In this document: in pieces, positions 16,931 through 24,867 of the stretch
Layout: the number at the start of each line of letters is the position of its first letter
Numbering within the stretch: position 1 is the first letter of the stretch
Origin: Desulfobacterales bacterium
GTDB taxonomy: Bacteria > Desulfobacterota > Desulfobacteria > Desulfobacterales > JAHEIW01
Assembly (NCBI GenBank): GCA_030066985.1
Contig: JASJAN010000031.1
Coordinates: 1-64,000, forward strand
Direction: 5' to 3'
Length of the DNA: 64,000 nt
Made by a program: the position numbers and the translations under genes
The notes under the pieces: generated by a model
What the model was told of the DNA's origin: nothing
The model's database searches: none
Seen by the model: the letters and a program-made list of their open reading frames with translations, nothing else

Positions 16931-17572
16931 GTCACTTTCCCCTACCCTAATGATAAAACAAAAAAACCATTAAGTTCTGAAGAGGCATGCAAACGGGTTG
17001 CTGAACTTTTTAACAAAGGAACCAACTGAGACAAAGCCGTTCTGCAAGGTTTGCAGGAAGCGTTGGGGTTATCCCGGGAAAAATGGGAACTGGGATCTTT
17101 TTACTCGGAGAATCCGGATACCGAAACCTTTCTGTGCAAAGTGCTGGTTGCCGGAGCTGTCACCATATATCTCGATATCATTTCAGGCATCAATATACAG
17201 CAGATGCCGCCTGAAGGACAGGATTCGGCTCAACGCGTAAATACAGTGTTTAATATTTTTCTCGAAAAATGCAGCGGTGACAGGTGTGTGGATCCGGCAG
17301 TCTTTGATCCGTTCAAACAGGATCCGGCTTTGGACGGCACTGCGGTCGATAGCAGCTTTAAACAGGAATACAAACGCCGGATTCAGAAGCTTACAACTGC
17401 CTTTAAAACACATTTTAAAGTTAACACTTGTCAAGAGATTTTAGGGTTCGATCCTTTTCGTTATGCCGAATACGATGAAGCCATGCAGGAATTTATCGAA
17501 GAAGGCGAGTGGCAGTCCAAATGCAACGAATGCATCGAATTTATCGTAAAAAAAATATGTGAGAACGACTAG
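16931..17572 (+). CDS. C_GCAxxG_C_C-type redox protein, probable selenoprotein, cassette B
   Basis: A 213-residue frame matches the cassette A protein almost end to end but has TGA at 17027-17029, codon 33, exactly where copy A has Cys33 (GTNCDKAV versus GTN-TGA-DKAV). Later motifs are kept: LCKVLVAGAV, NTCQEILGFD and KCNECIEF. A 6-bp hairpin with a GGT triloop begins after the TGA, with the loop 18 nt from it, which fits a bacterial SECIS. Copy A has no such hairpin. Oddity: no ATG, GTG or TTG occurs in frame between the stop at 16919 and the TGA. By alignment, copy A GTG-GTG corresponds to GCG-GTC here, so the given start is a placeholder. Alternatives are a decaying gene with lost start and nonsense codon, or translation from TTG 17051. 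Confidence 0.6.
17040..17058 (+). promoter_or_regulatory. Candidate bacterial SECIS hairpin (C_GCAxxG_C_C gene)
   Basis: CTGCAA (17042-17047) pairs perfectly with TTGCAG (17051-17056) around the triloop GGT (17048-17050). Two outer pairs (T41-G57 wobble, T40-A58) extend it. The loop begins 18 nt after the in-frame TGA, in the usual 16-37 nt range and, as I recall, the same distance as in E. coli fdhF, which also shows GGU. Confidence 0.6.
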
Positions 17573-17710
17573 GCACGTCGCTTGATAACCATTAAGGGTC
17601 TCAGCAACTGAAGCGTCTGGGGGCCAATGAAAGGAGGTGATTTAAGGATATCACTGCAATCAGGATACACCATATCCAATAAAAGCAAACCAATCAGAGG
17701 GGGACTACCT

Positions 17711-18703
17711 ATGAAATTAAAACACATCATTCTACTTTTACTTGTGGCTCTTTTTCTTATTCCTTCAGTTCCTGCCTTTGCTGCCGGTAAGCTAATAGAA
17801 ACAGACGTCATCACCACCGAAAAAATGAAAATCGTCTGGGGCTATTGTCCGTATGGCATGCTGGAAACATCAGTCATGAAGGAAAAACAGTTTTATAAAA
17901 AATACCTCCCTAATGTTGAAGTTGATTGGTTTTTCGGCCTTTGGAGTGTTCATCTGATTAACAATTGGATTGCCGGAAAACTTGAAATTGCCTACCTCGG
18001 GAACATGCCCGCTGTCATGCTCCAATCCAAAATAAAAAACACCAAATGGGTTGGGGTTGCGGTTTATCCGCACGGTGATGTTGGTGCTGTCTTCGTACCA
18101 AAAGACTCCAAAATTAAAAGTGTAAAAGAACTGGACGGTGCGACTATCGCCACCGGTGTGGGTTCTTCACATCACCGCATTCTGGAAGAAATTGCCAAAC
18201 AGGAAAATATTAAATTTAATATTGTCAGCCAGAACCCGGAAGTGGCTGTGGGCAATCTGGAAGCCGGCAAGCTGGACGCTTTCTGCTATTGGCCGCCCTA
18301 CATCGAGCTTGTCCGCGAGAAAGAGGTCGGCAAGTGCATAGAGCCTTGCAACGCGAATAAATATGAACCCTATGTCAACGCCATCTGGCCGCTGCTTGTC
18401 AGTGAAAGATTTGCCAAAGCCCATCCGGATATCGTCAGAGGGCTCGTTAGGGCCGACAATGACCTGCACGACTTCATGAAAAACCATCCGGATGAAGCTG
18501 CCGAAATTGTTTACAATGAGCTGGAAAGAAAGATTCCGCTCGAATCACTAAAACGTTCGCTGGCCCGGTATAAATACTCAAATGAGCTGACGGACGAGCA
18601 CATCGAAGTCATGCAGCGCGACATTGACTTTCTGTATGAAAAGAAGTTTCTCAAAAAACATTTCAAGGCAGCTGATTGGGCTGACAACAGTTTCTATAAA
18701 TAA
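17711..18703 (+). CDS. NitT/TauT-type ABC transporter substrate-binding protein
   Basis: A 330-residue periplasmic binding protein of the SsuA/TauA/NMT1 class. A signal peptide (MKLKHIIL, hydrophobic core, AFAA near residue 23) is followed by EVDWFFGLW, IAYLGNMPAVM and a conserved GVGSSHH segment that contacts ligand in relatives. ATG 17711 has a GAGGGGG site and a normal signal sequence. The longer frame from 17627 would bury the signal peptide. Ligands of the class include sulfonates, nitrate, taurine, thiamine precursors and small aromatics. It heads an operon with two permeases and two ATPases. Confidence 0.88.
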   Translation: MKLKHIILLLLVALFLIPSVPAFAAGKLIETDVITTEKMKIVWGYCPYGMLETSVMKEKQFYKKYLPNVEVDWFFGLWSVHLINNWIAGKLEIAYLGNMPAVMLQSKIKNTKWVGVAVYPHGDVGAVFVPKDSKIKSVKELDGATIATGVGSSHHRILEEIAKQENIKFNIVSQNPEVAVGNLEAGKLDAFCYWPPYIELVREKEVGKCIEPCNANKYEPYVNAIWPLLVSERFAKAHPDIVRGLVRADNDLHDFMKNHPDEAAEIVYNELERKIPLESLKRSLARYKYSNELTDEHIEVMQRDIDFLYEKKFLKKHFKAADWADNSFYK

Positions 18704-18744
18704 AGCGTTGCGTCATAAACATCATCCAGCCTGAATATGTCTGC

Positions 18745-18775
18745 AAAGGAAGGATGCGCATAGCATCCTTCCTTT
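18745..18775 (+). terminator. Intercistronic hairpin after ABC binding-protein gene
   Basis: A perfect 13-bp inverted repeat, AAAGGAAGGATGC and GCATCCTTCCTTT, has a 5-nt loop and no T-run after it. It more likely stabilises the upstream binding-protein mRNA than stops transcription fully. Confidence 0.65.
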
Positions 18776-18833
18776 CGGGCGATATCAGGGTATCTTTCAC
18801 GACCTTTTGCACCTGTTTTAAAAGGAAACTGTT

Positions 18834-19682
18834 ATGTCCAATGCAAATGAAGAAGCCCTGGATTTTGTCTGGCAGCCGCCGACGATAAAATCCAAGATTT
18901 TTAGCCAAACGACAATCCTGGGCACTATATCGGTACTGATGGTATTTGTTGCATGGGGTTTGCTGGTTCATTTTGAGGTCTACCGCTTTGTGCTCTTTCC
19001 CAGCCCAGCTGAAGTATTGGAAGAAGGTATCATCTGGGTCGGCAGCCATGTTTTCTGGATGGACGCAGCCGCAACCACCGCGCGAGTCCTTGGCGGGGTA
19101 TCGGTCGCATATATTGTTGCCATTCCGTTAGGATTGATGATCGGCTGGAGGAAAACATTTTCCGATCTGACCTTTCCAACACTCGAGCTTCTGCGCCCTA
19201 TTCCGGCGCCGGCTTACCTGCCCCTGGCCATATTGCTTTTGCCCTGGGAAGAGGCGAGTGTGGCTTTTATTCCTTTCATCAATGCTTTTTTTCCGGTTCT
19301 GCTCAATACGATCGTGGGCGTAAAAATGATCGACCGTGACTATTTCAGAGCGGCACGTTGTTTGGGCTCTTCCCCCAAACAGATATTCTGGCATGTCGTA
19401 TTACCCGGAGCCTTGCCTTCCATCTCTGCAGGATGTGCCATCGGCATGGGTATCGGTTGGATGGGGGCCGTCGTGGGAGAGATGATCACCGGAAAATGGG
19501 GTCTGGGCTACCGTATCTGGGAAGCCTATATCCTGATCCAATATCCGCTGATTGTAAACGGGATGATTGCCATCGGAATTCTCGGTTTTGGAACTTCTGT
19601 TTTGATTCGATATCTAACCGTGCGTCTGGTCCCATGGAGGCGCGCCATTACCGAATCTTTGGAAGAATCCATTACGACATAG
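18834..19682 (+). CDS. NitT/TauT-type ABC transporter permease 1
   Basis: A 282-residue inner-membrane permease of the SsuC/TauC class with about six membrane segments. The EAA-like loop region contains DYFRAARCLGSSPKQIFWHVVLPGALPSI, here noted as the ARCLG...LPGALP pattern that docks with the ATPase. AAAGGAAA precedes the ATG. The second permease begins 13 bp downstream, so the two probably form a heterodimeric channel for the substrate bound by the preceding periplasmic protein. Confidence 0.9.
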   Translation: MSNANEEALDFVWQPPTIKSKIFSQTTILGTISVLMVFVAWGLLVHFEVYRFVLFPSPAEVLEEGIIWVGSHVFWMDAAATTARVLGGVSVAYIVAIPLGLMIGWRKTFSDLTFPTLELLRPIPAPAYLPLAILLLPWEEASVAFIPFINAFFPVLLNTIVGVKMIDRDYFRAARCLGSSPKQIFWHVVLPGALPSISAGCAIGMGIGWMGAVVGEMITGKWGLGYRIWEAYILIQYPLIVNGMIAIGILGFGTSVLIRYLTVRLVPWRRAITESLEESITT

Positions 19683-19695
19683 AGAGGAGATCATC

Positions 19696-20502
19696 GTGTC
19701 CGATCACACCGTCACCAATGAATCACTATTTTGGCACCAAATCTACCGAAGATTCGTTAACTGGAGCCTTTTTAGACAAATCATGTCATTTGTCTTGTTT
19801 TTAGTACTCTGGAGTCTCATTGTCGTTGCCGTGGATTATTTTGCACAGATCCCGACGCCCAAGGCCGTTTTCCTGGCCTTGTTCGAGCTGCCTTTCAGTG
19901 TCGTATTCATTAATATGCTGAAAAGCTTTTTCAGAGTTTTAGCCGGATTTTTTCTGGGAATCATCATCGGATTTCCCATCGGTGTGGCCATTGGATATTC
20001 AAAGGTTGCAAAAGGTCTTATCTTTCCGGCCTTTGAAATGGTGCGCCCGATACCACCCATTGCCTGGATACCGGCAACCGTGTTGTTCTTTGTTCATATT
20101 GAGTCTCAGATTATCTTTTTGACTTTTTATGGGGCCTTTTTCCCCATTGTCTATAACACCATGGGGGGCATTTCCGAAGTTGATATTCGATTGCCCAGGG
20201 CGGCAATGTCATTCGGACTCAACAGGAGACAAATGCTGTGGAAAGTCATTTTACCGGCAGCCATGCCACAAATCTTCACCGGTATGAAACTGGCCATGGG
20301 AATTACCTGGATTCTGGTCGTCGCGGCGGAGATGATGGCCAATAAAGGGGGCATGGGCTATTACGTCTGGTATAATCATACTGTAATGGACTATCCGCAT
20401 GTTGTTTTGGGCATGGGGATCATCGGCCTGTGCGGGGCGATTTGCTCTATTGGCATCGCCTGGGTGGGTAATTACTTCACCAGATGGCAACGGATTTTTT
20501 AG
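19696..20502 (+). CDS. NitT/TauT-type ABC transporter permease 2
   Basis: A 268-residue permease of the same class, with about six hydrophobic segments and the cytoplasmic loop RAAMSFGLNRRQMLW...LPAAMPQIFTG pattern. It starts at GTG 19696 with AGAGGAG nearby. It ends 12 bp before the ATP-binding gene. Two different permeases and two different ATPases suggest a fully asymmetric ABC importer, less common than the usual homodimeric SsuC/TauC arrangement. Confidence 0.9.
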   Translation: MSDHTVTNESLFWHQIYRRFVNWSLFRQIMSFVLFLVLWSLIVVAVDYFAQIPTPKAVFLALFELPFSVVFINMLKSFFRVLAGFFLGIIIGFPIGVAIGYSKVAKGLIFPAFEMVRPIPPIAWIPATVLFFVHIESQIIFLTFYGAFFPIVYNTMGGISEVDIRLPRAAMSFGLNRRQMLWKVILPAAMPQIFTGMKLAMGITWILVVAAEMMANKGGMGYYVWYNHTVMDYPHVVLGMGIIGLCGAICSIGIAWVGNYFTRWQRIF

Positions 20503-20514
20503 GAGGCTATGCGC

Positions 20515-21366
20515 ATGTCAGCCAGCAATCAGGCAAGCGAGGTCATTTTTACAAATGTGGGCCGGATGGCCGTTTTCAAAAAAACACAGACGATCATCCT
20601 AAAGAACTGCTCATTTACGGTTGAGCCCGGAAAATTAACCGTCTTGATCGGCCCCTCCGGATGCGGAAAAACAACGATTATAAATTTGATCGCCGGTTAT
20701 GAACGGCCCGATCTTGGAAAAGTTGAGATGGATGGTCAACCGATTACTGGGCCCAATTGGGAACGCTTGGTTGTTTTTCAGGAAACTGCTCTTTATCCCT
20801 GGCTGACATGTTATGACAATGTGATGTTCGGACCACTTGCCCGCAAAGTCATGACCAGGGAACAGGCTCATAAAGAAACATTGAGACTTCTGGCAAAGGT
20901 GGGTCTGGAGGATTTCCGTGATAAATACCCCAGTCAGCTGAGCGGTGGCATGCAGCGGCGCGCCGAATTGGCCCGTGCTCTGATCAACCAACCCAAGGTC
21001 ATGCTGATGGATGAACCTTTCAGAGGGTTGGATGCCATGACACGACAGCTGATGCAGGAATATTATCTGAAGCTTTTTGAAGAAACTCATGCCAGCCACG
21101 TATTCGTTACTTCCGAACTGGATGAAGCCATCATCCTGGCAGATAATCTACTGGTTATGACAAATAAACCATCAAATATAAAAAAAGTCATCGAAGTCGA
21201 TTTGCCGCGTCCGCGCGATTGGAGCATGGTGACATCAAAAAGATATCTGGAAATCAAAGCTGAAGCTTTAGAGCTTCTGCATGAAGAGGCCGTCAAGGCT
21301 TCGACAGCCAGCGGCAAGGTGGATGTTGATCTTTCCGGATTATTAGAAACGTCTCATGCGGACTAA
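20515..21366 (+). CDS. NitT/TauT-type ABC transporter ATP-binding protein 1
   Basis: A 283-residue ATPase with Walker A GPSGCGKTT, Q-loop VVFQETALYPW, signature LSGGMQRR and Walker B VMLMDEPF. The C-terminal tail after LLVMTNKP resembles SsuB/TauB. AGGAGG at 20501-20506 is 8 nt from ATG 20515 and only 2 nt from ATG 20509, so the later start is chosen. The switch His is not present in the usual place: after VFVT comes SELDEA where most have HD. This may mark it as the less active partner of an asymmetric pair. Confidence 0.9.
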   Translation: MSASNQASEVIFTNVGRMAVFKKTQTIILKNCSFTVEPGKLTVLIGPSGCGKTTIINLIAGYERPDLGKVEMDGQPITGPNWERLVVFQETALYPWLTCYDNVMFGPLARKVMTREQAHKETLRLLAKVGLEDFRDKYPSQLSGGMQRRAELARALINQPKVMLMDEPFRGLDAMTRQLMQEYYLKLFEETHASHVFVTSELDEAIILADNLLVMTNKPSNIKKVIEVDLPRPRDWSMVTSKRYLEIKAEALELLHEEAVKASTASGKVDVDLSGLLETSHAD

Positions 21367-21389
21367 CCGCATGAAAAAGTGAGGGAACT

Positions 21390-22235
21390 GTGGAAAGTAA
21401 ACCCGATGGAAAAAGAGAAGGTAGAATTCTCATCGAACATGTCGAAAAAGTTTACGATCCAGAAGGTGTCAATGTCCATGCTTGCCGAGACTGTAATGCT
21501 GACATTCAGCCCGGCGAATTTGCCATGGTGGTGGGGCCGTCCGGATGCGGCAAGACGACTCTGTTAAATGCTATCGCCGGATTTGATAATGCCACCAGTG
21601 GTGCTATTTACCTGGATGATGAAAAAATCGCTGCCCCCGATATCATTCAAACACCCGGCGCGGATCGGATGGTGGTTTTTCAGGGTGGGGCCCTGTTCCC
21701 CTGGAAAACGGTCATGGGTAATATCACCTACGGGCCGGTCATGCAGGGTAAAATGCAGCTTAAAGAAGCCGTGAGCATGGCCCGGGAATTAATGGATCGC
21801 CTTGGGCTCAGTCGGGATATAGAAGCGCTGTATCCGGACAATTTGTCCTCCGGCATGAAGCGGCAGGTGGAAATCATTCGGGCACTCATAAATGACCCTA
21901 AAGTATTATTGCTAGATGAGCCGTTCCGCGCCCTGGACAACATGTCTAAAGGACTGATGCATGAATATCTGCTTTCGGTATTCGAGCTGACACACAAAAC
22001 CATTTTTTTCATCACTCACGATCTTGATGAAGCCGTTTTTTTAGCGGATAGAATTTTTGTCATGACTACCCGCCCGGGAACCTTCAAAGCCGTCATTGAC
22101 GTCGACATCCCCAGACCAAGAAATTTCCGGGTTTTGGCGACCGAGCGGTTTGTAGAAATAAGAGAGCACGTCAGAGCTGAAGTAGAAGAAGAATCCATGA
22201 AGGCTTTTGAAGCCGGTGAGCGCGAGCTGGCTTAA
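21390..22235 (+). CDS. NitT/TauT-type ABC transporter ATP-binding protein 2
   Basis: A 281-residue ATPase starting at GTG 21390. It has Walker A GPSGCGKTT, Q-loop VVFQGGALFPW, Walker B VLLLDEPF and a proper switch region ITHDLDEA. Its signature is LSSGMKRQ instead of LSGGQ-type. Together with the preceding ATPase, which has a good signature but lacks the switch His, it seems to form one complete and one degenerate ATP site. Sequence outside the core resembles SsuB/TauB. Confidence 0.9.
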   Translation: MESKPDGKREGRILIEHVEKVYDPEGVNVHACRDCNADIQPGEFAMVVGPSGCGKTTLLNAIAGFDNATSGAIYLDDEKIAAPDIIQTPGADRMVVFQGGALFPWKTVMGNITYGPVMQGKMQLKEAVSMARELMDRLGLSRDIEALYPDNLSSGMKRQVEIIRALINDPKVLLLDEPFRALDNMSKGLMHEYLLSVFELTHKTIFFITHDLDEAVFLADRIFVMTTRPGTFKAVIDVDIPRPRNFRVLATERFVEIREHVRAEVEEESMKAFEAGERELA

Positions 22236-22264
22236 CCAGGTAAAGATTGAAAGATAATAGCGCT

Positions 22265-22710
22265 ATGGTAAAAAAATATTAATTCCCTTTGATGGCTCTG
22301 AGCATTCCAAAAAGGCCATCCTGTTTGCGTCTGATGTTGCCCAGAAGCACCATTCAGAAATTTTTCTGGTGCATGTTGTTAAAGACAGGGATATTCCGCC
22401 TGAAATCCTGGAGTACATCGAGAGTGAAAAAATCGACGGCGGTATCGGCAAGGTATCGGCCAAGCTGATCAGTGAAGGTATCATGAAGGCTGCTCAAAAG
22501 CAGCTGCAGGCGATGGGATTAAAAATTACCAAATCAATGGTCTTCCGTGGTGATCCTGCTGAAGAAATTTTACAGTTTGCCAAAAACAATGATATCGATA
22601 TGATTGTGATTGGCAGTCGCGGCCTTGGGAAAATCAAAGGTCTTCTAATGGGTAGCGTATCCAGTAAAGTCTGCCATCTGGCGGAATGCACCTGCGTAAC
22701 GGTAAAATAA
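22265..22710 (+). pseudogene. Universal stress protein (UspA) family, apparent frameshift at start
   Basis: Reading from ATG 22265 gives MVKKY and then a stop. Adding one A to the run of seven A at 22270-22276 gives MVKKILIPFDGSEHSKKA and restores a full family-length UspA-domain protein. The body includes the ATP-binding motif GSRGLGKIKGLLMGSVS and a C-terminal CTCVTVK. The coding frame is intact from there to 22710. The break may be a base-calling error, a real frameshift or slippage at the A-run. It follows the ABC operon by 29 bp. Confidence 0.75.
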
Positions 22711-22830
22711 TATTGGCTGGTATTCGTTTAGCTACTTTTTATAATTTAATAAATTCCTACTGACACTTCTCAAGTGGACGTTATTAAAAATGGGTCTGCT
22801 TAGACAATTGCATGCTTCGGGTCTTATTTT

Positions 22831-23523
22831 GTGAATCCAAAAACGCGAGTTTTAGTTGCCTGCCGGATTTTTGAACCTGAGCTTGAAATGCTCCTCACTC
22901 CTGAATCGAATATTGAAATTCGATATCTGGACCAAGGCCTGCATCGTTACCCGCATAAAATGCCTTCCCTCGTTCAGGATCAAATCGATCAGGTGGCCAC
23001 CTGGGCCGGTGAAGTTGTTCTCGGGTATGGATTATGCTCGAACGGCATCGCCGGTGTGACTGCTGGCAAAAGTGGCCTTATCGTACCTCGCAGCCATGAT
23101 TGTATCGCATTTTTTTTGGGTTCCTGCACAAAATATCGCGTGGCATTAAAAAAGCGTCCGGGCACCTATTATTTAACGGCCGGCTGGATTAAGGAAGGTC
23201 AGGACCCATTAGGTATTGTTGACAATGACTACACGCCACGACTGGGTCGTAAAACCGCCATATGGGGAATGACCGAAGAATTGAAAAATTACAGCCATGT
23301 GGCTTTTATCAATACCGGCGCCGGTAATACGGCTCATCTCCGTCAGAGGGCTGCAGAAAACGCCGATTTTTTTAATAAGAAATTTATAGAGGTCAAGGCA
23401 GATTTAGGATTTTTAAAAAAGCTGCTTTACGGTCCCTATTCCAATGAAGAATTTATCTTTATGAAACCGGGGGATTGCATTGAACAAAAGATGTTTTTAA
23501 ACTACCCTTCCCAATCCTGCTAA
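22831..23523 (+). CDS. DUF1638-family protein
   Basis: A 230-residue protein of the DUF1638 family, often seen near corrinoid methyltransferase genes in methanogens and anaerobic bacteria. Conserved blocks seen are VLVACRIFEPE, GYGLCSNG, VPRSHDCIAFFLGS and the GNTAHLRQRA segment. The cysteines in CRIFE, GLCSNG and HDC suggest a metal or thiol site. It starts at GTG 22831 without a strong ribosome binding site. No function is established. Its presence supports a methyl-transfer role for this region. Confidence 0.82.
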   Translation: MNPKTRVLVACRIFEPELEMLLTPESNIEIRYLDQGLHRYPHKMPSLVQDQIDQVATWAGEVVLGYGLCSNGIAGVTAGKSGLIVPRSHDCIAFFLGSCTKYRVALKKRPGTYYLTAGWIKEGQDPLGIVDNDYTPRLGRKTAIWGMTEELKNYSHVAFINTGAGNTAHLRQRAAENADFFNKKFIEVKADLGFLKKLLYGPYSNEEFIFMKPGDCIEQKMFLNYPSQSC

Positions 23524-23640
23524 AATTGGATTGGACAACAGCTAAACGTATTGTTGCGAATCCGGCACCAGGAATTATGTTTTGGATTTAAGGCGCTGAA
23601 GTGCATTTTTTTGCGAGTATTTTGAAAGGAGAATTGATTG

Positions 23641-23895
23641 ATGGACCTTACAAAAATAAAGCCTGATGAAACATTAGATGTCAGGGGTATCAGCTGCCCC
23701 ATGCCAACTTTAAAGACAGCCAAAGCCATGAAAAGTCTGGAGATCGGTCAAATTTTAGAAGTGCTGGGTACCGATCCGGGAACCAAAAAAGATATGCCCA
23801 AGTTGGCCAGAAAATCCGGACATGAGTGGCTGGGTTTTATAGATGATGAAGAAGGCTTTTTTCGTTTTTATCTGAAAAAAGGCGAAAAAAAATAA
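23641..23895 (+). CDS. TusA-family sulfur carrier protein
   Basis: An 84-residue TusA/SirA-like protein with the conserved LDVRGISCPMP motif. Cys19 is the expected persulfide-bearing residue, followed by the GTDPGTKKDMP segment and a C-terminal strand. AAAGGAG lies 9 nt before ATG 23641. A TTG one codon earlier is too close. It heads a four-gene cluster with DsrE-type proteins and most likely passes sulfane sulfur to or from them. Confidence 0.92.
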   Translation: MDLTKIKPDETLDVRGISCPMPTLKTAKAMKSLEIGQILEVLGTDPGTKKDMPKLARKSGHEWLGFIDDEEGFFRFYLKKGEKK

Positions 23896-23907
23896 AGGAG
23901 CACGGAA

Positions 23908-24216
23908 ATGGCCCAAACGATCGGTATCTGCGTCTCAACCGGAAACAATCTACACCATGTGATCGGGTTGGCAAGGGCGGCCAAGAGTGCCGGCAAGCAG
24001 GTCGAAATCTTTTTTACCGGAGATGGTGTCCTGTTGACCCAGAATTCCCGCTTCTCAGAACTTATAGATATTGCCCAGGTGGCTGTATGCGAAGTCAGCT
24101 ATATTGACCGCGGATACCAGGGTAAAGAACTTGCCGGCCTGGTTGATAAGGATTTTGTGACCCAGGCACGCAATGCGGAAATGGTCGAGGAATGCGATCG
24201 TTACGTGATGCTTTAG
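23908..24216 (+). CDS. DsrE-family sulfur-transfer protein
   Basis: A 102-residue DsrE/TusD-like protein with the fold pattern IGICVSTGNN, a helix, VEIFFTGDGVLL, then a single cysteine in AVCEVSYIDRGY. This cysteine is the likely sulfur acceptor. It starts 12 bp after tusA with AAAGGAG ahead and is followed 9 bp later by another DsrE-like gene. The order matches a TusA-DsrE-type relay rather than the DsrEFH set of sulfur oxidisers. Confidence 0.85.
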   Translation: MAQTIGICVSTGNNLHHVIGLARAAKSAGKQVEIFFTGDGVLLTQNSRFSELIDIAQVAVCEVSYIDRGYQGKELAGLVDKDFVTQARNAEMVEECDRYVML

Positions 24217-24225
24217 GAGGACGGT

Positions 24226-24513
24226 ATGGCCAAAAAAGTTGCTGTGCTGATAAAGGACAAACAAAGACAGTATGAGGGATTACGCTCAAGTTTGGGACTT
24301 TTGATGGAATTTCATATCGTCAGTATGATCGTTTTAAATCATGAGATCGAATTGACCGAAGAATATAAAGACAACATGGAATTCATCGATGAGATGGAAG
24401 GAACCCGTTACAGCAATGTGCCAGCCAATGTTGAAAAATACGGCTTTGAACCTCTCGACCTAGCAGCGATCCCCAAAAAGCTTAAAGAAAACGACATTAT
24501 TATCGCTTTTTAA
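24226..24513 (+). CDS. DsrE/DsrF-like protein without cysteine
   Basis: A 95-residue protein that begins KKVAVLIKDKQRQYEG, a DsrE/F-like first strand and helix, and continues with VSMIVLNHEIEL. No cysteine is present, so it cannot carry a persulfide and probably serves as a structural partner in a hetero-oligomer. AGGAGG is 8 nt upstream. It lies between dsrE-like and dsrH-like genes. Confidence 0.7.
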   Translation: MAKKVAVLIKDKQRQYEGLRSSLGLLMEFHIVSMIVLNHEIELTEEYKDNMEFIDEMEGTRYSNVPANVEKYGFEPLDLAAIPKKLKENDIIIAF

Positions 24514-24524
24514 GAGGTACGATA

Positions 24525-24698
24525 ATGAAAATTTTGCATATCTTGCGTTCCGAACCCGATGAAAATACGCGCGCTTTTATTGAGCAGACATTTGAAGACG
24601 CCCAAAATGTTGAGGTGCCCCTATATGAGGACCATATTAACTATGACGCGTTGGTCACAGAGATTTTTTCAAGTGATAAGGTCATCTCCTGGTGGTAA
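24525..24698 (+). CDS. Short DsrH/TusB-like protein
   Basis: A 57-residue ORF beginning MKILHILRSEPDENTRAF and ending VISWW. The start resembles TusB/DsrH (strand plus helix), but the protein is shorter than the roughly 95 residues usual for that family and has no cysteine. TAAGAGGTA gives a GAGG site 7 nt before the ATG. Its position as fourth gene of the TusA-DsrE cluster, 11 bp after the previous gene, is the main support. Confidence 0.6.
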   Translation: MKILHILRSEPDENTRAFIEQTFEDAQNVEVPLYEDHINYDALVTEIFSSDKVISWW

Positions 24699-24867
24699 CC
24701 GAGCGATGTTTAATGGGCAATAGATTGAAGCCGTACTTTCGTAAAATATGCCACCATTTTATTTAGATGGAAACCTTGCCCCGGTCATCTAATCCGGATT
24801 GAGCAATAACCATATCTATCCAATCCCGCTCAAGCGCTAAGCCCACAAGAAGCAAAAAGGTCTAACT

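Noticed and set aside
16950-16952. ATG as start of the selenoprotein candidate
   Set aside because: It is out of frame unless one A is added to the run at 16960-16966, and lies 21 nt from the Shine-Dalgarno site. Alignment with copy A favours the existing frame upstream of it.
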